From: Thiosulfativibrio sp964601165
GTDB taxonomy: Bacteria > Pseudomonadota > Gammaproteobacteria > Thiomicrospirales > Thiomicrospiraceae
Assembly: GCA_964601165.1 (NCBI GenBank)
Contig: CAZRMK010000006.1
Coordinates: 1 to 38,829, forward strand
DNA: 38,829 bases
Reading direction: 5' to 3'
The position numbers were made by a program, and so were the translations under genes. Of this stretch, positions 32,806 to 38,829 are shown in pieces; the first letter of the stretch is position 1, and each line of letters starts with the position of its first letter. The notes beneath the pieces are model-generated. The model made no database searches. It was not told where the DNA came from and worked only from the letters and a program-made list of their open reading frames with translations.

Positions 32806-33618
32806 TTATTGATTATCTTTTAAGTAATTTTGCCATTCATTAAATAACTCAGGAGTGGTGGCGGCAACGGCAGAGCGTTTAGTTACTTTTGCTAGCAGCA
32901 CAGGCTCTCCATTTAGGGTGGTGCTTTGTCCTCCCGCTTCATTTAAAATTAGCCAGCCAGCGGCATAGTCCCAAATGTTTTGGGCTCCATGACAATAAAC
33001 TTGACCTCGTCCTGCAGCAATCCAGCACCAGTCTAATGCGACAGAACCGATACTTCTTTGCGAGGCAAAAGGGGCTTGCTGGGCAAGTTTCAAGGCGAGT
33101 TGAGTGGTTAAGCGTTTAAAATCAATAATTCCAATGCAGTGTTTAAGGGATTTCTTTGGTGTATTAGCTATTAGAGGTTGGTTGTTGAGTTCTGCTCCAA
33201 GACCTTTTCTGGCAGCGAATAACTCTTTACGGCTTGGATCATATACCAAGCCTGCCACAATATTGCCTTGCACAATTAAGGCTAGAGAAACGGTGAAGAT
33301 GGGGATGCCACTGGCAAAGTTGCTAGTACCATCTACTGGGTCTAAAATCCAGCAACCTTGTTTGGATGCCATCGCTTGAACCTGTTCTTCACTAGAAGAC
33401 TCTTCTCCTAAAAAGGCAAATTCTGGCCAATTTTTCTTTAAAAAGGCTTCGGTTGCTATTTGCATTTGAGTATCTGCTTCTGTTAGCAGAGAGCCGTCCT
33501 CTTTGAGTTCATAGCCGACCTTTTCAAAACGGCTTAAAATTTCCTGTTTTGCTAGTTGAACCAGTCCATTCTTAAGTCTAGTCCATTTAGTATTGTTATT
33601 AAAAAGTGTTTCAGTCAT
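32806..33618 (-). CDS. Inositol monophosphatase-family phosphatase
   Basis: This 270-residue magnesium-dependent sugar or nucleotide phosphatase has the metal-binding Glu pair in FLGEESS near 70, ILDPVDGTSNFASG near 94 and the late WDYAAGWLILNEAGG near 215. The family includes SuhB and CysQ. Sequence alone does not decide the substrate (inositol phosphate, PAP or other). The ATG overlaps the upstream corB-like gene by 8 bp. The 3' end is flush with a miniature element. Confidence 0.88.
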   Translation of the reverse strand: MTETLFNNNTKWTRLKNGLVQLAKQEILSRFEKVGYELKEDGSLLTEADTQMQIATEAFLKKNWPEFAFLGEESSSEEQVQAMASKQGCWILDPVDGTSNFASGIPIFTVSLALIVQGNIVAGLVYDPSRKELFAARKGLGAELNNQPLIANTPKKSLKHCIGIIDFKRLTTQLALKLAQQAPFASQRSIGSVALDWCWIAAGRGQVYCHGAQNIWDYAAGWLILNEAGGQSTTLNGEPVLLAKVTKRSAVAATTPELFNEWQNYLKDNQ

Positions 33619-34894
33619 GTCGAGGTCTCTGTAAGGTTAGTTTAACTTTTTCAATGGCGTTAGTTGATCGCTCAATTACTTCTAGAACATAGTTGCCAAC
33701 TAAAATACAGGTTCCTATGCTAGGCAGAGATTCAAGTTGTTCTTGAATTAATCCGTTGATAGTTTTAGGGCCTTCTGTCGGTAAGTTAAAATTATATTTT
33801 TTGTTAATATCACGAATAAACTCTCCAGCATCAAAAGTAAAGGAACCATCTTCATTGCAGACTGTGCTTAATTCAGCAGAATTACCACGAGAGTCAGTAG
33901 AAAGCTTGCCGACAATTTCTTCAAGCAAATCTTCTATGGTTAATAAGCCTTGTAAATTGCCATACTCATCAACAATCATTGCCATACGACGTTTTTTTTG
34001 ATTAAACTGGGAAAGTTGCAGATTAAGAGGGGTGGTCTCAGGAACAAAATATCCTAGACTAGTAGTTTTTATGATGTCTTTAAGAGAAATGCTGTCGTTC
34101 ATTAATACTGGTAGCACTTTGCGTAAACTTAAAATACCGATAAAGTCATTGTCCATGCAACCACGATAGACAGGGATTCTGGTATAGGGTGATTTTTGTA
34201 GAATTTTAATAATCTTTTTTAAGGGTTGATCTACATCAAGGGAGTAAATATCTTGTTTTGGGATCATGACATCTTCAACCGTTACAGATTCTAGCCTTAA
34301 AATACTGATTAACATGCTACGGTATTGTTCTGGTAATTTTCTGGTAGACTCATTCATTAAAGTTTTTAGCTCTTCTTGAGTTAAGCTACTGTGATCATTA
34401 TTGTGACCTTTTACTTTAACGCCAAATAATTTTAAGAAGTTGTTGGCGAAGAAGTTTACCATCCAAACAATAGGGAAAAAAATCTTCAGTAATGGACCTA
34501 AAGCATAGGAAGCAGGATAGGCAATTTTTTCAGGGTATAAAGCAGCTAAGGTTTTAGGAGCCACTTCTGAAAAAACTAAGATAACCAGAGTGAGTAATCC
34601 AGCTGCGATAGCAATACCCGCTTCACCTATTAAGCGTAAGGCAATAATAGTAGCAATAGAAGAAGCAAAAATGTTTACAAAATTATTACCCAGTAAAATA
34701 ACACCAAGCAATCGGTCAGGTGACTCTAGTAGTTTCTGCACGCGAAGTGCGCCAGGATGTCCTTTATTGGCTTTATGCTTGAGACGGTATTTATTTAATG
34801 CCATCATACTAGTTTCGGAGCTTGAAAACAGGGCAGAAAGAATGATTAAAATGAAGAGAATGCCGAATAGAAAAGAAATAGGTATAGAATTCAA
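33611..34894 (-). CDS. HlyC/CorC-family membrane protein (CorB/YfjD type)
   Basis: This 427-residue protein has an N-terminal DUF21 domain with about four helices (residues 1-180), a CBS pair at about 205-330 (VMIPKQDIYSLD and MAMIVDEYGNLQGLLTIEDLLEEIVG) and a CorC_HlyC domain at the C-terminus. Relatives are linked to magnesium and cobalt efflux. The order of this gene, the ypjD-like gene and ffh is the same as corB(yfjD)-ypjD-ffh in E. coli. Confidence 0.93.
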   Translation of the reverse strand: MNSIPISFLFGILFILIILSALFSSSETSMMALNKYRLKHKANKGHPGALRVQKLLESPDRLLGVILLGNNFVNIFASSIATIIALRLIGEAGIAIAAGLLTLVILVFSEVAPKTLAALYPEKIAYPASYALGPLLKIFFPIVWMVNFFANNFLKLFGVKVKGHNNDHSSLTQEELKTLMNESTRKLPEQYRSMLISILRLESVTVEDVMIPKQDIYSLDVDQPLKKIIKILQKSPYTRIPVYRGCMDNDFIGILSLRKVLPVLMNDSISLKDIIKTTSLGYFVPETTPLNLQLSQFNQKKRRMAMIVDEYGNLQGLLTIEDLLEEIVGKLSTDSRGNSAELSTVCNEDGSFTFDAGEFIRDINKKYNFNLPTEGPKTINGLIQEQLESLPSIGTCILVGNYVLEVIERSTNAIEKVKLTLQRPRHD

Positions 34895-34996
34895 GGTGTT
34901 TTTTTACAGAGTTTGTCGGAGGTTAATTATAACGAGAGAATGAATTGCTCTCAAGTGATAATTTAATATTTTTTTTAAATTATCTTTACAGGTTTT

Positions 34997-35788
34997 TTAA
35001 ATAGCAGAAAGTATCACTAAAATAGTTTCTGTGCCTAAATAACTCAGTAGTAACAAAACATAGGCCCAAAGAATAAAATTTGCAGCTTTTTGTCCACGCC
35101 AGCCCTTTCTAAAATGTCCCCATAAAAATATCCCATAAATAACCCAAGATAAGACCGAGAAGAAGGTTTTGTGAATGAGGTGTTGTGCGAACATGTTTTC
35201 AATATAAAAACCACCAGAAACTAAAGCCAAGCTAAGTAAAATAAAGCCAATAAGGGTTAGTTGAATAAGGGTTTTTTCCATGATTTGCAAGGGAGGTAGG
35301 GCGTTAAATAAAATAGAAAGCTGGCGCTTGCGAAAGCGTTTTTCTTGCTGGCTGTACAATATGGCTTGAGCCGCCGCTAAACCAAGTACGCTATAGGCAG
35401 CAATGGATAATAAAATGTGTGCGCCAATTTCATAGGTTAGGTAGGTTTCTACTGGATAGCCAAGAGGTAGTAGAGGAGCGAAGGCGGCAATAGGAAAAAT
35501 AAAAATCCCTAATATTCCAGTATTTTTATTAATATTGGTAATCAGTAATGCCACCACCGCTCCCCAAGAAATAAAAGATATCGAAAGTGCGAGGCTGAAA
35601 TTAATTCCTGAAGCGGTAATAAATTGCGGAGCAAGTGATATTAAATGAAAGGTTGCAGCTGCAACAACAATTTTTAACAGCAAAGAGCGGTGGAGGTCAG
35701 TTTTATTAAATCTTATTCTACGAAATAGCAAGTTGATTGCAACTAGATACAATAGGCTGGCAACAATGGCACTGAGTCCGATAAGCAT
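34997..35788 (-). CDS. ypjD: CcsA/YpjD-family membrane protein
   Basis: This 263-residue protein has about eight membrane helices and the cytochrome c assembly (CcsA/HemX-like) domain: LISLAPQF near 55, GAHILLSIAAYSVLGLAAAQAIL near 125 and HKTFFSVLSWVIYG near 210. The conserved His could bind haem, but a role in cytochrome assembly is not shown for YpjD. It is divergent from ffh, as in E. coli. Confidence 0.9.
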   Translation of the reverse strand: MLIGLSAIVASLLYLVAINLLFRRIRFNKTDLHRSLLLKIVVAAATFHLISLAPQFITASGINFSLALSISFISWGAVVALLITNINKNTGILGIFIFPIAAFAPLLPLGYPVETYLTYEIGAHILLSIAAYSVLGLAAAQAILYSQQEKRFRKRQLSILFNALPPLQIMEKTLIQLTLIGFILLSLALVSGGFYIENMFAQHLIHKTFFSVLSWVIYGIFLWGHFRKGWRGQKAANFILWAYVLLLLSYLGTETILVILSAI

Positions 35789-35828
35789 TATGAGTATCCA
35801 ATCTTTAGAAATTTTTAAGATAAAACCT

Positions 35829-35834
35829 TATAAT
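35829..35834 (+). promoter_or_regulatory. Candidate -10 box in the ypjD-ffh divergent region
   Basis: TATAAT lies 86 bp before the ffh ATG. The -35 is poor (TTTAGA at 19 bp). A second TTATAA at about 35897 is nearer to the gene and may be used instead. Confidence 0.3.
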
Positions 35835-35919
35835 ATCTAAATTAAATAATTAATGAAACCTAATCTGGTATTTTAATAAAAGATTTGGGGCAGGTTTTAT
35901 AAGAAAAGAGATTAATTTC

Positions 35920-37302
35920 ATGTTTGATAATTTATCTGAGCGTTTATCTAAAAGTTTTAAAGCCATCACCGGACAAGGGCGATTGTCTGAGTCGAATATT
36001 AAAGAGGCTCTAAGGGATGTTCGACGTGCTTTGTTAGAAGCCGATGTTGCTTTATCTGTCGTTAAGTCGTTTATAGATAAAGTACAAGCCCGTGCAGTGG
36101 GTCAAGAGGTTTCTTCTAGCCTAAACCCTGGGCAAGCTTTTATTAAAATTGTTAAAGACCAGTTAACCGAAGTAATGGGTCAAGAAGCTGCGTCGCTTAA
36201 TTTTAATGTCGAGCCTCCTGCAATCATTATGGTAGCAGGCTTGCAAGGAGCAGGTAAAACTACCTCTGTTGCTAAGTTAGCCAAGTGGCTACAAGAGCGA
36301 GAAAAGAAAAAAGTAATGTTGGTTTCTGCTGATGTTTATCGTCCTGCAGCTATTAAGCAGTTAGAAACCTTGTCTGCACAGGTTGAGGCAGTTTTCTATC
36401 CCTCTACGGCAGAACAAAACCCTGTTGATATTGTTAAAAATGCTCATGCTGAAGCTCGTCGTAAATTTATGGATGTGTTAATCGTGGATACTGCGGGTCG
36501 TTTGGCGATAGATGATGTCATGATGACCGAAATTCAAGCCTTGCATAACGCGATTAACCCAGCAGAAACTTTATTTGTGGTTGACTCTATGACTGGTCAA
36601 GATGCCGCAAATACTGCTAAAGCCTTTAATGAGGCTTTGCCCTTAACAGGAGTAATATTAACTAAAACCGATGGTGATGCTCGTGGTGGGGCAGCTTTAT
36701 CTATTCGTGAGATTACGGGTAAGCCGATTAAGTTTATTGGTAAAGGTGAAAAAGTAGATGCTTTAGAGCCTTTTCATCCTGAAAGAATGGCAGGACGCAT
36801 TCTTGGCATGGGAGACATGCTTGGTTTTATTGAAGAAGCTGAAGCTAAAATTGACCAGAAAAAAGCAGAAAAATTTGCCCAAAAAATTCAAAAATCAGGG
36901 CGTTTTGATTTGAGAGACTTCTTAGAGCAATTACAGCAAATTAATGATATGGGAGGTATTGGCGGGTTGATGGGTAAGCTTCCTGGGATGGGGGCGTTAA
37001 AAGATCAGGTAAATGATGATGTGATTGCTAAAGATTTTAAGCGTACTGAAGCGATTATTCATTCAATGACACCAAAAGAAAGGGCTTTTCCTGCCATTAT
37101 TAAAGGCTCTCGAAAGAAACGTATTGCCGCGGGTTCTGGCACTAGTGTGCAAGATATTAATAAGTTAATGAAGCAATTCACCCAAATGCAAAAAATGATG
37201 AAAAAAATGAAAGGCGGGGGGGTGAAGAATTTAATGAGAGGAATGGCTGGCAGAATGTCTCCAGGAATAGGCGGTATGTTGCCTCCTGGTAGAGGGCGTT
37301 AG
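35920..37302 (+). CDS. ffh: Signal recognition particle protein Ffh
   Basis: This GTPase binds 4.5S RNA and delivers nascent membrane proteins to FtsY. The N domain is 1-95, G1 is GLQGAGKTT at 107-115, DTAGR is near 191 and TKTDGDARGG near 245. The Met-rich M domain follows (MKQFTQMQKMMKKMKGG near 425-445). It ends in a Gly/Pro/Arg tail. Standard length at 460. Confidence 0.98.
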   Translation: MFDNLSERLSKSFKAITGQGRLSESNIKEALRDVRRALLEADVALSVVKSFIDKVQARAVGQEVSSSLNPGQAFIKIVKDQLTEVMGQEAASLNFNVEPPAIIMVAGLQGAGKTTSVAKLAKWLQEREKKKVMLVSADVYRPAAIKQLETLSAQVEAVFYPSTAEQNPVDIVKNAHAEARRKFMDVLIVDTAGRLAIDDVMMTEIQALHNAINPAETLFVVDSMTGQDAANTAKAFNEALPLTGVILTKTDGDARGGAALSIREITGKPIKFIGKGEKVDALEPFHPERMAGRILGMGDMLGFIEEAEAKIDQKKAEKFAQKIQKSGRFDLRDFLEQLQQINDMGGIGGLMGKLPGMGALKDQVNDDVIAKDFKRTEAIIHSMTPKERAFPAIIKGSRKKRIAAGSGTSVQDINKLMKQFTQMQKMMKKMKGGGVKNLMRGMAGRMSPGIGGMLPPGRGR

Positions 37303-37331
37303 AAATTTGAGAAGTTACTTTTTAATCTCTT

Positions 37332-37388
37332 ATCTAAATCCTGCAAGTGATTGTGCTATATAGGCACAATCACTTGCAGGACTCAGGT
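37332..37388. mobile_element. 57-bp short copy of the ACCTAAATCC element
   Basis: TCTAAATCCTGCAAGTGATT and AATCACTTGCAGGACTCAGGT form one near-perfect hairpin between ffh and the HAD gene. It contains the stop codon and the last residues of the HAD gene, and could terminate both convergent transcripts. Confidence 0.85.
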
Positions 37389-38038
37389 CTTAAACTTATT
37401 GTCTTCCAGCCTTTTTCTTGTGCCACTTCAAGCAGGGTAGGGTCGCCATCTACTACTATGGGGTTGCCTACTTTTTCTAGTAGGGGTAAATCATTTTTAG
37501 AATCAGAATAGAAGTAGGCAGTTGCTAAATCAAAGTCATAGTCTTTTAACCAGTTTTCTAAACGGCTTATCTTGCCTTCTTGAAAAGAAGGTGTTCCGGT
37601 AACTTTTCCAGTAAAACGATTGTTTATAATTTCAGGATCTGTACCAATTAAGTGTGTAATGCCATATTTTAAGCCAATTGGTCGGGTTATGAAGCTGTTT
37701 GTGGCAGTAATGATTAATAGGGTATGACCTTGATCTCTGTGTTGGTCAACGAGTATTTGGGCTTTGGGTAGCAAAATAGGCTCAATTACCTGTTGCATAA
37801 ATTCAGCATGCCATTCTTGCAAGGTTTCCATGGAATGTTCTGCTAGAGGTTGCAGTGCAAATTGTTGATATGCCATAATGTCTAAACAGCCATTTTTATA
37901 TTCTTCATAAAAACGATCATTTGCATTTGCAAACAATTTAGCATCAACAACATTTTTACCTACTAAGTAATGCCCCCAAAGATGATCACTATCACCAGCA
38001 ATTAAAGTATTATCTAGGTCAAAGATTGCTAAAGTCAT
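37370..38038 (-). CDS. HAD-superfamily phosphatase, subfamily IB (SerB-like)
   Basis: This 222-residue phosphatase has motif I FDLDNTLIAGD (residues 6-16), motif II LIITATNS near 110 and motif IV YFYSDSKNDLPLLE near 185. Relatives hydrolyse phosphoserine, histidinol phosphate or similar; the substrate here is unknown. I prefer ATG 38038 (MTLAIFDLDNT), since relatives start there; an in-frame ATG 15 bp upstream is possible. The last residues (PESCK) and the stop come from the repeat element at 37332-37388. Confidence 0.9.
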   Translation of the reverse strand: MTLAIFDLDNTLIAGDSDHLWGHYLVGKNVVDAKLFANANDRFYEEYKNGCLDIMAYQQFALQPLAEHSMETLQEWHAEFMQQVIEPILLPKAQILVDQHRDQGHTLLIITATNSFITRPIGLKYGITHLIGTDPEIINNRFTGKVTGTPSFQEGKISRLENWLKDYDFDLATAYFYSDSKNDLPLLEKVGNPIVVDGDPTLLEVAQEKGWKTISLRPESCK

Positions 38039-38126
38039 TTTGCAAAGTCTCATTAAAAAGAAGTTGAATTATTAGTAAGTTTTTTGCAATAATACCTTAA
38101 TTTGAATAAAAGTTTAAGGTTTTGGA

Positions 38127-38615
38127 GTGATAGATTCTAATGGGTACCGACCCAATGTTGGTATTATTATTGTTAATAAAGAAGGTAAACTTTTTTGGGG
38201 AAAACGGGTGCGTCAGGATGCTTGGCAATTTCCTCAAGGTGGCATGCGGGAAACAGAAACCCCACAGCAAGCAGTTTTTCGTGAGTTAAAAGAAGAGGTT
38301 GGGCTGGATCCGTCTGATGTTCGTATATTAGGACGTACTGAAGATTGGATTTCTTATGACCTTCCTAAGCATCTTGTTCGCCATTATAGTCAGCCTGTTT
38401 GTATTGGGCAAAAGCAAATTTGGTTTTTGCTAGGCTTAGAATCAGGTGAAGATAAAATAAATTTGCAGAGTCATGGTAGACCTGAATTTGAAAGTTGGGT
38501 ATGGGTTGATTATTGGCTGCCTGTGCAAGAGGTTGTTGAGTTTAAAAAGTCGGTTTATAATCAAGCTCTTACTGAGCTAGATGACTGTTTGAAAAAGTTT
38601 TGGTTAAGGTCTTGA
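38127..38615 (+). CDS. rppH: RNA pyrophosphohydrolase
   Basis: This 162-residue Nudix enzyme removes pyrophosphate from mRNA 5' ends to start decay. The N-terminus (MIDSNGYRPNVGIIIVN) and FPQGG are typical; the Nudix box is at 38-60, with REL-KEEVGL. KQIWFLLGL and FESWVWVDYW follow. It starts at GTG 38127; the family N-terminus supports this. Confidence 0.95.
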   Translation: MIDSNGYRPNVGIIIVNKEGKLFWGKRVRQDAWQFPQGGMRETETPQQAVFRELKEEVGLDPSDVRILGRTEDWISYDLPKHLVRHYSQPVCIGQKQIWFLLGLESGEDKINLQSHGRPEFESWVWVDYWLPVQEVVEFKKSVYNQALTELDDCLKKFWLRS

Positions 38616-38642
38616 AAGTGGTTTTTAGATGTTTTAATAGCC

Positions 38643-38666
38643 GTTCTCACGCTGGAGCATGGGAAC
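38643..38666. repeat. REP-like 24-nt palindrome
   Basis: GTTCTCACGCTGG and AGCATGGGAAC form a hairpin with 9 of 11 pairs exact and the two others G-T. It resembles the short palindromes spread by REP-type transposases; only one copy is in the window. Confidence 0.5.
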
Positions 38667-38679
38667 AATAAAAGGTTTT

Positions 38680-38772
38680 GCCTGAATCCTGCAAGTGATT
38701 GTATATATATCGTAAGGTATTGATTTGTAGAATAATTTTGATGCGAGTGGAATACTTATTGATATTCCCGAA
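38680..38772. mobile_element. Truncated ACCTAAATCC element, inverted orientation
   Basis: GCCTGAATCCTGCAAGTGATT through GAGTGGAATACTTATTGATA to CCCGAA matches the complement of the right 93 bp of the 163-bp element. Similarity stops at the element's centre. It is more diverged than the other copies. The remaining 57 bp of the window hold nothing recognised. Confidence 0.8.
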
Positions 38773-38829
38773 AAAGGCTCTTCTCCGCCATTATGACAAA
38801 AAAGGGATATTAAAGCACCATTTAACCTA

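Overview
The window looks like a chromosomal segment of an AT-rich gammaproteobacterium. This rests on conserved gene orders: a STAS/MlaB-like gene, a YadGH-type ABC pair, ibaG, murA, hisG and hisD; then a Nif3-like gene and petABC; and corB-ypjD next to ffh. A cytochrome bc1 complex points to a respiring cell. I cannot name a genus. Base composition was judged by eye, not computed.

Left part (1-17594), a cell-surface region. On the minus strand one tight operon encodes a PrtD-type ABC ATPase, an HlyD/PrtE adaptor, an O-antigen-type ABC exporter (Wzm, Wzt with a glycan-binding tail), a glycosyltransferase, and a DUF4214/coiled-coil/methyltransferase protein cut by the window edge. On the plus strand are a small toxin-antitoxin pair with a frameshifted toxin, a REP-type (Y1) transposase domain joined in frame to a SapC domain, and the TolC-type outer membrane channel. 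Next come a second, dead Wzm/Wzt pair, gmd and rmd (GDP-D-rhamnose synthesis), a glycosyltransferase broken by a miniature element and a G-tract frameshift, and an intact glycosyltransferase. SapC + PrtD + PrtE + TolC matches the parts list of a sapCDEF-like S-layer secretion locus, here mixed with polysaccharide synthesis and export. No secreted substrate lies in the window.

Middle (17595-31147). The MlaB-like gene is separated from the YadGH-like pair by a convergent Wzz-like gene and a miniature element. A xpaC-telA cassette with two tiny coupled upstream ORFs sits between the permease gene and ibaG. It is bounded by 52-bp direct repeats of the permease 3' end. Then murA, hisG, hisD, terminator, Nif3-like gene, petABC, terminator.

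Right part (31148-38829). radA, an inositol-monophosphatase-family gene, corB-like, ypjD-like, ffh, a HAD phosphatase and rppH, all apparently intact.

Throughout, small palindromic non-coding elements of several families sit at gene ends. One family (ends ACCTAAATCCTGCAAGTG) has two 163-bp copies, two copies of about 58 bp and one truncated copy. Another (ends GAGACCTTTGCAT) has two 159-bp copies. They overlap stop codons of several genes and create misleading in-frame upstream starts before two others. No full transposase, tRNA, rRNA or CRISPR array was seen.
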